A stretch of DNA of 64,000 nt from Bifidobacterium miconis (GTDB taxonomy: Bacteria; Actinomycetota; Actinomycetes; Actinomycetales; Bifidobacteriaceae), in contig NZ_JAHBBH010000002.1 in NCBI RefSeq assembly GCF_019331735.1, positions 124,001 through 188,000 of the forward strand, in the 5' to 3' direction. Positions 26,140 to 34,467 of this stretch are shown here, piece after piece (the stretch's first letter is position 1; every line of letters starts with the position of its first letter). The position numbers and the translations under genes are program-made. The notes under the pieces are model-generated. The model saw only the letters and a list, made by a program, of their open reading frames with translations. It made no database searches and had not been told where the DNA came from.

Positions 26140-26189
26140 ATCTCATGTTTCCCGTCTCACGCCGGACGGACATGCGTCATGTGGCGATG

Positions 26190-27689
26190 TCAGACGGCCA
26201 GCGTCTCGGCGTCCACGTGCACCGGCACGAGCTTCGGCTCCACGTGATGCTCCTTGAGCAGGAAGGAGCACGCCAGCACGATCACCACGAGCGCCATGCC
26301 GAACAGGTAGCCGTAGCGGGATCCGTCCACGAAGCCCTGCGCGGGGTTCGCGCCGCCGCCGGCCGTGTAGTTCGTCTGGCCGAGTCCGAGCAGGCAGGTG
26401 GCCACGGCGGTGGCGATCGCGCCGCACACCTGCTGCATGGTGTTCATGATCGTGCTGCCGTCGGCCGCCATGCGCCCGGGCAGCGACTTGAGCGCCGCGG
26501 ACTGCGCGGACTGCTGGATGAACGGGATGCCGACCATGACGATGATGTGCGCGGCAAGGAACAGCGCCACCGGCGTGGACACGCCAATCATGAAGAACAG
26601 CGCGCCGCCGACGATGGTCAGTGCCGAGCCGAGCCAGACGAGTCGCTTGGCGCCGTGGCGGTCGAACATGCGGCCGGCGGCGAGCGTGCACAGCGCGTTG
26701 ATCACGCCACCGGGCAGCATGAGCAGGCCGGCGACGGTGGAGCTCAGGCCCATGCCGCGCTGCAGTTCCTGCGGCACGAGGTACATGAATGCAAGCGTGC
26801 AGGAGAACGAGCAGCTGATCATGATGGCCGGCGTGCGGAACGCCGCGATGCCGAGCGCGCGCAGGTCGAGCAGCGGGTCGGCGATGGTGAGCTGGCGGCG
26901 GGCGTAGAAGGCGAGCACGATCACGCCGACGACGAGCAGCGCGATGACGGCCGCGGAGAAGCCCATGTCGCTGATGAGGCTCACGCCGGCGACGAGGCAG
27001 CCGAAGCCGATCGCCGAGGCGAGGATGGAGACCATGTCGACCTTCGGGCGGGTGCGTTCGATCGGAGTCACGAAGAACAGCGCCGTGCATGCGATCGCGA
27101 TGATCGCGACGACGGCGAACAGTGCGAAGATGGCGCGCCACGAGAACGCGCCGATGAGCGCGCCGGCGATGGTCGGGCCGATGACGGGCGCGAACATGAT
27201 GACGAGGCCCGCCACGCCGTTCGCCGCGCCGATCTTGTGCGGCGGGAACACGCGCATGATCGCCGCGTACATGGTGGGCAGCACGATGCCGGTGCTCACG
27301 CCCTGCATGATGCGGCCGGCCAGCAGGATCGGGAACGAGGGCGCGACGGTGCATACGATCGCACCGATCAGGAAGCAGACCAGAGCGAACAGCACGAGCG
27401 TCTTGGCCTTGACCCACTTGAGTATGAAGCCCACGCACGGCAGCACCACGCCGATGGCGAGCATGTAGCCGACGACCATCCACTGCGCGGTGCCGGACGA
27501 GATGCCGAAATCGGACATCAGGTCGGGCAGGGTGATGTTCATGGACGTTTCCGACAGCATGCCCAGGAACACGCTGATGTACAGGCCGAGCATGACCTTG
27601 TGCGGATGATCGAAATGCTGGTGCGCGTCCGGCACGAACGCGTCGTCGGACAGTTGGTCTTTACGAATGGTTGTCTGGTTGGCGGACAA
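26190..27689 (-). CDS. MFS drug/solute exporter, DHA2-like
   Basis: This 499-residue major facilitator has about 14 predicted membrane helices, the number expected for the DHA2 multidrug exporter group. Motifs include LAGRIMQGVSTGIVLPTMYA (helix 4) and the antiporter-type motif C segment FAPVIGPTIAGALIG. The first 40 residues are hydrophilic. I place the start at the TTG at 27689 because AAGAGGA lies 5 nt upstream; the frame is open to 27797, but the upstream peptide is arginine-rich and unlike the family. The substrate cannot be told from sequence. It is a single-gene transcript with its own terminator. Confidence 0.9.
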   Translation of the reverse strand: MSANQTTIRKDQLSDDAFVPDAHQHFDHPHKVMLGLYISVFLGMLSETSMNITLPDLMSDFGISSGTAQWMVVGYMLAIGVVLPCVGFILKWVKAKTLVLFALVCFLIGAIVCTVAPSFPILLAGRIMQGVSTGIVLPTMYAAIMRVFPPHKIGAANGVAGLVIMFAPVIGPTIAGALIGAFSWRAIFALFAVVAIIAIACTALFFVTPIERTRPKVDMVSILASAIGFGCLVAGVSLISDMGFSAAVIALLVVGVIVLAFYARRQLTIADPLLDLRALGIAAFRTPAIMISCSFSCTLAFMYLVPQELQRGMGLSSTVAGLLMLPGGVINALCTLAAGRMFDRHGAKRLVWLGSALTIVGGALFFMIGVSTPVALFLAAHIIVMVGIPFIQQSAQSAALKSLPGRMAADGSTIMNTMQQVCGAIATAVATCLLGLGQTNYTAGGGANPAQGFVDGSRYGYLFGMALVVIVLACSFLLKEHHVEPKLVPVHVDAETLAV

Positions 27690-27825
27690 CGGAATCCTCT
27701 TCTTCAATCGACGTCGCTGCCGTCGCGCGGCGCCCGCCGGACATGCGGCCGCGCACCGCGGAATGCGGTGTGCGGCTTCATTGGCGAGCGCCGACAACCC
27801 CTAACGTCCGGGTCACGATCGGCAA

Positions 27826-27875
27826 CAAAAAATCGCATGCCATACGGCGAACAAAACACCATATGGCATGCGATT
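27826..27875 (-). terminator. Terminator-like palindrome after galK
   Basis: A perfect 13-bp inverted repeat ATCGCATGCCATA / TATGGCATGCGAT (27832-27844 and 27862-27874) is followed on the minus strand by TTTTTTG. This suits termination of the gal transcript. Because it also lies upstream of the MFS gene, an operator role is an alternative. Confidence 0.65.
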
Positions 27876-28024
27876 ATCAAGACGAGACGCGATCGTAATA
27901 CGCTTTTCGATTTTTCGTAAGTACGCCCGGGCGTGTCGCGAGGAATCGCACTAAGTGTGATGCCGTGCCGCATCAGCCTCCCCGTATCATCCGTCAACGC
28001 ATCATCATGCTGGCGGCAGCCTCG

Positions 28025-28123
28025 GCTCCCTCGGTTGAGGGAGCTGTCAGCCGCAGGCTGACTGAGGGAGCGTCACGACACGTCAGTGTCGTCAACAAGC
28101 CAGTATTGCGCGCAGCGCAATAC
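28025..28123. repeat. Four-hairpin modular repeat (GCTCCCTC family), copy A
   Basis: Four adjacent perfect or near-perfect hairpins occur: GCTCCCTCGGTTGAGGGAGC (28025-28044), GTCAGCCGCAGGCTGAC (28046-28062), ACGACACGTCAGTGTCGT (28075-28092) and GTATTGCGC...GCGCAATAC (28103-28123). The same module order recurs at 55785-55885, with different bases in the arms but preserved pairing. It ends at the galK stop codon region. Confidence 0.75.
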
Positions 28124-28129
28124 CTACGC

Positions 28130-29389
28130 CTACGCCTCGCGGCTCGCCGACGGAGCGGCGACCGCGGCAAGGGCTCTCGGCGCATGGAAGCCGCGCTTTG
28201 CGAACTCGTCGGCGATGAGCTGGGCGACCTCATGGCCGCGGCCCTTGTCGACGAGCGCGATGATGGAGCCGCCGAAGCCGCCGCCGGTCATGCGGGCGCC
28301 GTACGCGCCGTTGGCGCGGGCGGTGTCCACGGCCACGTCGAGCTCGGGCACGGTCACCTCGTAGTCGTCGCGCAGCGAATCGTGCGACGCGTTGAACAGA
28401 TCGCCGGCGGTCTTGATGTCGCCCGCGGCGAACGCGTGGACGAACTGGTCGACGCGGCCGATTTCGGTGACGACGTGGCGCACGCGCTTGACCATCGTCT
28501 CGTCGCCGAGTTCGGCGACCTTCGCGAGCACGTCGGCGAGCGCGGCGGCCGGATCGTCAGCGGCTTCCACCTGTTCGCTGATCTCGCGCAGGTTGGCGAC
28601 GCCGAGCAGTTCGGCGGCCTTCTCGCAGGTGGCGCGGCGCTGGGCGTACTGGCCGTCGTTGAGCTGGTGCGGGGCCTGCGTGTCGACCACGAGCAGCTCG
28701 AGACCGTACTTGTCGAGGTCGAACTCCTGCTGGGAGACGCTTTCGAGCGGCGTCAGGCCCGGACGGCAGTCGAGGCGGATCGCGTGGCCGGCGGTGCAGC
28801 GCATGGACGCGTTCTGGTCGAGTCCGCCGGTGGAGGCGCCGGCCATCTCGTTTTCGGACTTGATGGCGGCGTCGATGAGCGTGACGCGGCCGGCGTCGGT
28901 GGAGCCGTAGCCGAGGCCGTACACGTCGTCGAGCGCGAGCGCGGTCGAGCAGGTCATCGCGGCGGACGAGCTCAGGCCCGAACCGAGCGGCACGCAGGAG
29001 ACGAACGCGGCGTCGAAGCCCTTGACGGCGTCGAAGCCGGCTTCGCGCAGCGCCCACGCCACGCCGGTCGGATACGCGGACCAGCCGTCCACGCCGCGCG
29101 CGGCGAGACCGTCGAGATCGGCTTCGGCGACCTTGTCGGGAGCCACGTCGGACACGACACGCACCTTGGTGTCCTCGCGTGGGGAGAGCGCGATGAACGT
29201 GCGGTGCGGCAGCGCGATCGGCAGGCACAGGCCCGCGTTATAGTCGGTGTGCTCGCCGATCAGGTTGACGCGGCCCGGAGCGGCCCACACGCCTTCCGGC
29301 TCGGAGCCGTAGGTCTTGGCGAACAGCGCCTTGGCCTGGGCCACGCCGTCCTCGTGGGAGATCGGTTCGATGAATTCAACAGCAGTCAT
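28130..29389 (-). CDS. galK: Galactokinase
   Basis: Galactokinase phosphorylates galactose to galactose-1-phosphate in the Leloir pathway. The 419-residue GHMP kinase has the galactokinase signature GRVNLIGEHTDYNAGLCLPI, the ATP-binding motif PLGSGLSSSAAM, and the C-terminal ARMTGGGFGGSIIALV. The start at 29389 (MTAVEFIEPI) fits the family; the longer open frame runs into an intergenic repeat. It follows galT by 136 bp, a gap filled by a hairpin repeat, and shares its strand with the DeoR regulator. The last residues (ASREA) border another repeat element. Confidence 0.98.
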   Translation of the reverse strand: MTAVEFIEPISHEDGVAQAKALFAKTYGSEPEGVWAAPGRVNLIGEHTDYNAGLCLPIALPHRTFIALSPREDTKVRVVSDVAPDKVAEADLDGLAARGVDGWSAYPTGVAWALREAGFDAVKGFDAAFVSCVPLGSGLSSSAAMTCSTALALDDVYGLGYGSTDAGRVTLIDAAIKSENEMAGASTGGLDQNASMRCTAGHAIRLDCRPGLTPLESVSQQEFDLDKYGLELLVVDTQAPHQLNDGQYAQRRATCEKAAELLGVANLREISEQVEAADDPAAALADVLAKVAELGDETMVKRVRHVVTEIGRVDQFVHAFAAGDIKTAGDLFNASHDSLRDDYEVTVPELDVAVDTARANGAYGARMTGGGFGGSIIALVDKGRGHEVAQLIADEFAKRGFHAPRALAAVAAPSASREA

Positions 29390-29412
29390 TGGTGTTCTTT
29401 CTGTGTTTTCTC

Positions 29413-29505
29413 TGTCATTTCGACCGAGCGCAGCGAGCGGAGAAATCCCGTACGGGAGTCGCCAGGATTTCCCGGCTCGACTGCGTCCCGCCCGAAATGG
29501 CAACG
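29413..29505. repeat. Intergenic repeat between galT and galK (CATTTCG arms)
   Basis: The outer arms CATTTCG (29416) and CGAAATG (29493) are inverted. The inside contains GAGCGCAGCGAGCGGAG and AATCCCGTACGGGA, both able to form hairpins. It occupies almost the whole galT-galK spacer and would be transcribed with the operon. Confidence 0.6.
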
Positions 29506-29525
29506 GGAATAATAATTGGCGAAAA

Positions 29526-30785
29526 TCAGTCGGCGATGTCCACGTCACCGAGCTCATGGAAGCGCTTGGCGATGAGTTCCGGCGTGGTGTCGGAGATCCA
29601 GGCGGCCATGCCGGACTCGGAGCCGGCGAGGTACTTGATCTTGTTGGCGGCGCGGCGGAACGAGAAGAACTGCAGATTCAGGCGGTAGTTCTCGCGGCGC
29701 GGGTCGTGGATCGGGGCCTGGTGCCATGCGGCGATGTACGGCAGGTCCATGCCCTTGCCGTCGCCCTTGTCGAAGAACGCGTTGCCGCGCTTGAGCAGGT
29801 GCGAGTACATCGAGGCGAGGTCCCAGCGCTCCTGATCGTTGAGCTGGTCGATGGTGAGCACGTCGCGGACAGGCGCGACATGCACCTCGAGGGGCCAGCG
29901 GGCGGCGGCCGGCACGTAGGCGACCCAGCTGTGGTTGCGCATGACGATGCGTTCGCCGGCTTCGATCTCGGCGTTCATGAGGTCCTTGAGCAGGTTGCCG
30001 CCGGTCTTCTCGTGGTAGGCCTCGGTGTGCTTGAGTTCCTGTTCCATCTTCGGCGCGATGAACGGGTAGCAGTAGACCTGGCCGTGCGGGTGGGCGAGCG
30101 AGACGCCGATTTCGGCGCCGTGATTCTCGAACGGGAAGATCTGCTCGATGCCGTCCATCTTGGAGATTTCGGCGGTGCGGAACGCCCATGCCTCGACGAC
30201 GGTGCGCAGGCGGGACACCGGCAGGTCGGCCGGCAGACCGTTCTCGTCCGGGTCGAAGCAGATGACCTCGCAGCGGCCGGCGGCCATCTTCTTCTCCCAC
30301 AGCGGGTTGCCGTCCACGTAGGTCACGTCCTCGGAGCGGCCGGGCACGCGCACCATCGACGGGAAGCGGTTTTCGAACACGACGACGTTGTAGTCGGTGT
30401 CCGGCACCTCGCCGTCCTGGTACGGGTCGCCGGGCTTGCGCGCGGCGAGCGGGTTGCCCTTGGCGGTGGCGCCCGGGCCGGCGGTGATCGGGCGGTTCAT
30501 GCGCGCGGTCGCCATCGGGATCCAGTCGCCGGTGAGCGGGTCGCGGCGCATTTCGGGGGCCGCGTACGGCACCTCTTCGCCGGCCGCGTTCAGCTGGTTG
30601 GCGAAACGGTAGGCCAGCGGGCGCGGATCGTGCAGCTCGCGGGTCTTCTTGCCGGAGACGTACTCCGGATCGTCGTCGAGATAGAAGAAGTCGCGGCCGT
30701 CGGCCAGCGTGGTCGGCGTGATGCGAATGTGCTCCTTCGCGTATTCACCCGGCGTGTAGTTGGCGAATTCTGCCATGTGAATCAC
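29526..30785 (-). CDS. galT: Galactose-1-phosphate uridylyltransferase, type I
   Basis: GalT exchanges UMP between UDP-glucose and galactose-1-phosphate. The 419-residue protein has the active-site HxH motif in SLAHPHGQVYCYPF, the conserved FENRFPSMVRVPG segment and the C-terminal NLQFFSFRRAANKIKYLAGSE. GTG at 30785 is the likely start, since AGAGG lies 7 nt upstream; the ATG three codons later is spaced too far from it. The start overlaps the stop of the DeoR regulator by four bases (GTGA), so the regulator and galT are translationally coupled. galK follows. Confidence 0.97.
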   Translation of the reverse strand: MIHMAEFANYTPGEYAKEHIRITPTTLADGRDFFYLDDDPEYVSGKKTRELHDPRPLAYRFANQLNAAGEEVPYAAPEMRRDPLTGDWIPMATARMNRPITAGPGATAKGNPLAARKPGDPYQDGEVPDTDYNVVVFENRFPSMVRVPGRSEDVTYVDGNPLWEKKMAAGRCEVICFDPDENGLPADLPVSRLRTVVEAWAFRTAEISKMDGIEQIFPFENHGAEIGVSLAHPHGQVYCYPFIAPKMEQELKHTEAYHEKTGGNLLKDLMNAEIEAGERIVMRNHSWVAYVPAAARWPLEVHVAPVRDVLTIDQLNDQERWDLASMYSHLLKRGNAFFDKGDGKGMDLPYIAAWHQAPIHDPRRENYRLNLQFFSFRRAANKIKYLAGSESGMAAWISDTTPELIAKRFHELGDVDIAD

Positions 30786-31585
30786 TCACTTTCCTCTGTA
30801 TGCTCGCTCTGGTGGGCCAGCACGAGCTCCTTCACCAATTCCTTGGTCTTGTTCGCCGAGTCGGGGTCGAGCCCGTCGTCGGTGATCACCGTATCCACCT
30901 GATCGAAGCGTGCGAACAGCGACAACGAGGTGCAGCTCCACTTGGTGTGATCGGTAAGAATGATGGTTTTGTCGGCGATGTCCATCATCGCCATGTCGGT
31001 CGCGGCCTCGAGCGAGTTGGGCATGAGGAAGCCGCGCGGCAGCGACACGGAGTGCGTGCCGAGGAAGACGGTGTTGACGCGCAGGGATGCGACGACCTTG
31101 TCCGCGATCGGCCCGACGAGCGAGTTGGACCGCGTGATCACGCCGCCGGTCACGATGACTTCGACGTCCTTCGATTCGAGCGCCTGCACGAGTTCGGCGA
31201 CGGGGATCGAGTTGGTGAGGATCGTGATGCCGCTGGACTGCTGCGATTCGAGCAGGTGCTGCGCGAAGACATACGCCGTGGTGCCGCCGCCGATGGCGAT
31301 CACGTCGCCGGGGGCCACGTATTTGACGGCCTCCTGCGCGATGGCGTCCTTGAGGCCGATGTCCATCTGCGACTTTACGGAGAACAACGGCTCGCTGAGC
31401 AGCGTGCTGGTGGTGACCGCGCCGCCGTGGACGCGCTTCAAGAGTCCCTTGTCGGACAGTTCGGCGATGTCGCGGCGGATGGTCATTGCGGAAACGCCGA
31501 GTTCCTTGCTCAGCGCGGTGATGCGCACCGCACCGCGGGTGCGCAGCCTGCTCAGTATCAGATGTTGACGTTGTGAGGAGATCAT
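30782..31585 (-). CDS. DeoR-family transcriptional regulator of the gal operon
   Basis: This 267-residue DeoR regulator has an N-terminal winged helix-turn-helix (RHHLILSRLR-like start, LSKELGVSAMTIRRDIAEL, LLKRVHGGA) and a DeoRC sugar-phosphate sensor domain (IGGGTTAYVFAQHL, VIVTGGVI, DHTKWSCTSLSLFA). It is first in the deoR-galT-galK operon and overlaps galT, so it most likely senses a galactose-phosphate and controls its own operon. The start at 31585 (MISSQRQHL) is set by the HTH. It lacks a ribosome binding site, while a good promoter ends 6 nt before the ATG, which indicates a leaderless transcript. Confidence 0.95.
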   Translation of the reverse strand: MISSQRQHLILSRLRTRGAVRITALSKELGVSAMTIRRDIAELSDKGLLKRVHGGAVTTSTLLSEPLFSVKSQMDIGLKDAIAQEAVKYVAPGDVIAIGGGTTAYVFAQHLLESQQSSGITILTNSIPVAELVQALESKDVEVIVTGGVITRSNSLVGPIADKVVASLRVNTVFLGTHSVSLPRGFLMPNSLEAATDMAMMDIADKTIILTDHTKWSCTSLSLFARFDQVDTVITDDGLDPDSANKTKELVKELVLAHQSEHTEESE

Positions 31586-31591
31586 TCGAAC

Positions 31592-31620
31592 ATTATCGCA
31601 CACATGCGCGCACAAAACAA
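31592..31620 (-). promoter_or_regulatory. Promoter of deoR-galT-galK, leaderless
   Basis: On the minus strand TTGTTT (-35, 31615-31620) and GATAAT (-10, 31592-31597) are spaced by 17 nt. Transcription would begin at or next to the A of the deoR ATG (31585), which has no Shine-Dalgarno site. Confidence 0.65.
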
Positions 31621-31837
31621 ACCGAAATGAGCGTTTCGCGCCGCAACACGCCGACAAACACACAAATCATGCCAGCGAACCGCACAAAAACGCACGCATC
31701 ATCATCCGCGCCCGACGCGAACCGGTCACGGATCCGCCGCGGATCATCCGCATTCCGGCCACAACCCGCACGGCAACGCCGACCGGCGCAGGCGGCAATC
31801 GTTCCGTTTTTCGTCGTCCAGTGCCACAATGGGACGC

Positions 31838-32986
31838 ATGACCTACGTATCTGAAAGCTTCTGGCACGACGCCGTGAACAAAGCCACCACCGACCTCTTC
31901 ACCTTCGGCTACAAGAACATCGTCAAGCCCTGCTTCGTGTTCAACCACACGCCCGACGTGGCGCACGACCAGATGATCGAATTCTGCCGCGTCACCAAGA
32001 ACATCCCGCCGCTGATGTGGCTGCTGCGCGAAATGCTCGACTACACCGACCCGATCCTCGAAACGAACGTGATGGGCGTGGACTTCGCCAACCCGTTCGG
32101 CCTGTCCGCCGGACTCGACAAGAACTGCGACATGCCCGTGCTGCTCGACAACGCCGGTTTCGGCTTCGAGACGGTCGGCTCGACCACCGCCCGCCCGTGC
32201 AAGGGCAATCCGCGCCCGTGGTTCCACCGCCTGCCCGAATACGATTCAATGATGGTGCACGTGGGACTGGCGAACGACGGTTCCGCCAAGGTGATCGAGC
32301 GCGCGGAGAAGGCGTGGACGAAGGCGAAGAGCATGCAGGTTTCCGTCTCGATCGCACGCACGAACGACGACCGGTGCGGCGATCTGGACGAGGGCATCGA
32401 GGACTACTGCACGTCGATGCGCCGCGCCGCCGGCCGCACCGCGATGGTCGAAGTGAACGTGTCCTGCCCGAACACGCACGCCGGCGAGCCGTTCACCGAG
32501 ACGCCGGAGGCGCTCGACCGACTGTTCGCCGCGCTCGACAGGATCGAGCGCCCGCAGCCGACGCTCGTCAAGATGCCGCTCAACAAGAGCTGGGACGAGT
32601 TCCGCGAGCTGCTCGACGTGCTCGCCGAGCACAACGTGCAGGGCGTGAGCTTCGCGAACCTGCAGAAGGACCGCACCGGCATGGAGATTCCGCGCGACTG
32701 GGAGGGGGGACTCTCGGGCGGCCCGACGTACCGCGCGAGCAACGCGCTGGTGCGCCAGGTGTACCGCGAGTACGGCGACCGGTTCGCGATCGCCGGCATC
32801 GGCGGCGTGTTCACGCCCGAGCAGGCGTATGAGAAAATCCGCTGCGGCGCGAGCCTCGTGATGTTCATTTCCGCGCTCATGTACCGTGGCCCCCAGCAGA
32901 TCACCGTGTTGAAGCGCGGCCTCGCCGAACTGCTGCGCCGCGACGGCTACGACAACGTCGCCCAGGCCGTCGGCGCGGACGCGTGA
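31838..32986 (+). CDS. pyrD: Dihydroorotate dehydrogenase, class 2-like with catalytic Cys
   Basis: DHODH oxidises dihydroorotate to orotate with FMN in pyrimidine synthesis. The 382-residue length, N-terminal extension and the motif NPFGLSAGLDKNCDMP are like the class 2 (quinone) enzymes. However, the active-site loop reads VNVSCPNT with Cys, whereas class 2 enzymes use Ser (SSPNT), and Cys is the class 1 catalytic base. The FMN-binding part includes GVSFANLQKDR, GGLSGGPT and IAGIGGVFTPEQAYEKIRCGA. The ATG at 31838 (MTYVSES) was chosen over 31829. It is transcribed divergently from the gal operon and alone. The electron acceptor is unclear. Confidence 0.9.
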   Translation: MTYVSESFWHDAVNKATTDLFTFGYKNIVKPCFVFNHTPDVAHDQMIEFCRVTKNIPPLMWLLREMLDYTDPILETNVMGVDFANPFGLSAGLDKNCDMPVLLDNAGFGFETVGSTTARPCKGNPRPWFHRLPEYDSMMVHVGLANDGSAKVIERAEKAWTKAKSMQVSVSIARTNDDRCGDLDEGIEDYCTSMRRAAGRTAMVEVNVSCPNTHAGEPFTETPEALDRLFAALDRIERPQPTLVKMPLNKSWDEFRELLDVLAEHNVQGVSFANLQKDRTGMEIPRDWEGGLSGGPTYRASNALVRQVYREYGDRFAIAGIGGVFTPEQAYEKIRCGASLVMFISALMYRGPQQITVLKRGLAELLRRDGYDNVAQAVGADA

Positions 32987-33001
32987 CGCTCGCCTCCCCC
33001 G

Positions 33002-33052
33002 GCCCCTTCCCCGTCAGTGGGAAAACCGGAAGCGAAGCTGACTGAGGGGCAG
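33002..33052. repeat. Degenerate GCTCCCTC-family repeat remnant
   Basis: The segment between convergent pyrD and the Old Yellow Enzyme gene contains CCCCTTCCCC, GTCAGT and GAAGCTGACTGAGGGG. These are recognisable pieces of the modular repeat seen at 28025 and 55785, but their arms no longer pair well. Confidence 0.4.
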
Positions 33053-33156
33053 TCGGAAGATTCGTTCGCATCCATACGATGCGCGATCTCCCGGCTACCC
33101 CTCACCTGTCATTCCTGTCATTGGCGATGTCACTGGCGACAGGCGCCATGCCTCGT

Positions 33157-34299
33157 TCAGTACGCGCCGCGCACATACTGCGGCTGATACGGCGCGTCGG
33201 CCGTGGCCAGCCCAAGCTTGTACGCCGCGCGCAGCGGCCAGTACGGTTCGCGCAGCGCGGCGCGGCCGATCTCGACGGCGTCGGCCTCGCCGCGGGCGAC
33301 GATCTTCGCCGCCTGCTTCGGCTTGGTGATCAGTCCCACCGCCGTCACGGGCACGTCCGCACGGTCGCGCACCTGCGTCGAGAACGGCACCTGGTAGCCG
33401 GGCTTGACCGGAATCGTCACGTTCGGCACGATGCCGCCGGTCGACACGTCGACCAGATCGACGCCGTGCTCGCGCACGACCTTCGCCACGTCGACGGTCT
33501 GGTCGAGATCCCAGCCGCCGGCGGCCCAGTCGGTCGCGGAAATGCGCACGAGCAGCGGCATGTCCTCGGGGATCGCCGCACGCACCGCGTCGACGATCTC
33601 CACCAGGAAACGCATGCGGCCGGCCAGATCGCCGCCGTATTCGTCCGTGCGCTCGTTGCTGAGCGGGTCAAGGAACTGCGAAATCAGATAGCCGTGCGCG
33701 GCGTGGATTTCGATCGCCTGGAATCCGGCGCGCACGGCGCGGGCCGCCGCGTCGCGGAACTCGCCGACGATGCCGTGGATCTCCTCCACGCTCAGTGCGC
33801 GCGGCATCGCGTAATGGCCGTAGGCGATCGGGCTGGGCGCCACGGTCTGCCAGCCGCCCTCTTCGAACGGCACGCTGCCGCCGGCGAATCCCACGCCAAA
33901 GCAGCCGGTCGAGCCCTTGCGGCCGGCATGGTTGAGCTGCACGGCGGGCACTGCGCCGGCCTGCTTGATGCCGTCGACGATCCATCGCCACGCCTCGACC
34001 TGATCGTCGTTCCACAGGCCCGTGTCACACGGCGAAATGCGGCCTTCAGGAGCCACGGCGGTCGCCTCGCAGATGATCATGCCGAACCCGCCCATCGCGC
34101 GCGACACGTAATGCTGGTAGTGAAACGGCGTCGGCTTGCCGTCGCGTGCCACGGCCGAATAGGTGTCCATCGGCGGCATCCAGATGCGGTTGCGCACGGT
34201 CACGCCGCGCAGCGTCATGGGCGTGAACAGCGTGGCCGAGCCCTTGCCCTTCTTCATCTTCTTGCCGCTTTTGCCGTCTTTGCCGTCGGTATCGCCCAT
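33157..34299 (-). CDS. NADH:flavin oxidoreductase, Old Yellow Enzyme family
   Basis: This 380-residue FMN-dependent TIM-barrel enzyme is of the YqjM/OYE type, which reduces activated C=C bonds with NAD(P)H. It shows the family order LRGVTVRNRIWMPPM, VQLNHAGRKGS, the substrate-binding His pair region IHAAHGYLISQFLDPLSNER and the FMN phosphate-binding end VEIGRAALREPYWPLRA. The first 22 residues are Lys/Gly-rich. The start at 34299 follows AAGGAAG. The natural substrate is unknown. It is alone on its strand, convergent with pyrD. Confidence 0.94.
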   Translation of the reverse strand: MGDTDGKDGKSGKKMKKGKGSATLFTPMTLRGVTVRNRIWMPPMDTYSAVARDGKPTPFHYQHYVSRAMGGFGMIICEATAVAPEGRISPCDTGLWNDDQVEAWRWIVDGIKQAGAVPAVQLNHAGRKGSTGCFGVGFAGGSVPFEEGGWQTVAPSPIAYGHYAMPRALSVEEIHGIVGEFRDAAARAVRAGFQAIEIHAAHGYLISQFLDPLSNERTDEYGGDLAGRMRFLVEIVDAVRAAIPEDMPLLVRISATDWAAGGWDLDQTVDVAKVVREHGVDLVDVSTGGIVPNVTIPVKPGYQVPFSTQVRDRADVPVTAVGLITKPKQAAKIVARGEADAVEIGRAALREPYWPLRAAYKLGLATADAPYQPQYVRGAY

Positions 34300-34414
34300 C
34301 GTGCTTCCTTTCCGAATGCGAACCCGAACGCGGATCCCGCCGGATCCGCGTGCTTCCCCCGATAAGGGTGCGCTTCCGCCATTGTACGACGAACGGTCAA
34401 ACGGCATATACGAC

Positions 34415-34443
34415 GAGCGTCCGCCGTAACGGGCGGGCGCTCT
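34415..34443 (-). terminator. Hairpin downstream of PBP gene
   Basis: On the minus strand GAGCGCCCGCC pairs with GGCGGACGCTC (one mismatch) around loop CGTTAC, 25 nt after the PBP stop. There is no good T-run. Confidence 0.45.
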
Positions 34444-34467
34444 CATGCCGTCGGGCTTGCGTGGCCG

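Larger units (their letters stand above)
27690..28129. other. 440-bp gene-free region: promoter side of MFS gene, terminator, hairpin repeat
   Basis: This gap between galK and the MFS gene holds a terminator (27826-27875) and a four-hairpin repeat (28025-28123). The rest looks non-coding. The AT-rich 27820-27960 part may carry the MFS promoter. Confidence 0.6.

Noticed and set aside
26016-27920. 634-codon plus-strand frame antisense to the MFS gene
   Set aside because: His/Asp/Arg-rich translation with no hydrophobic pattern; the MFS protein on the minus strand has clear helices.
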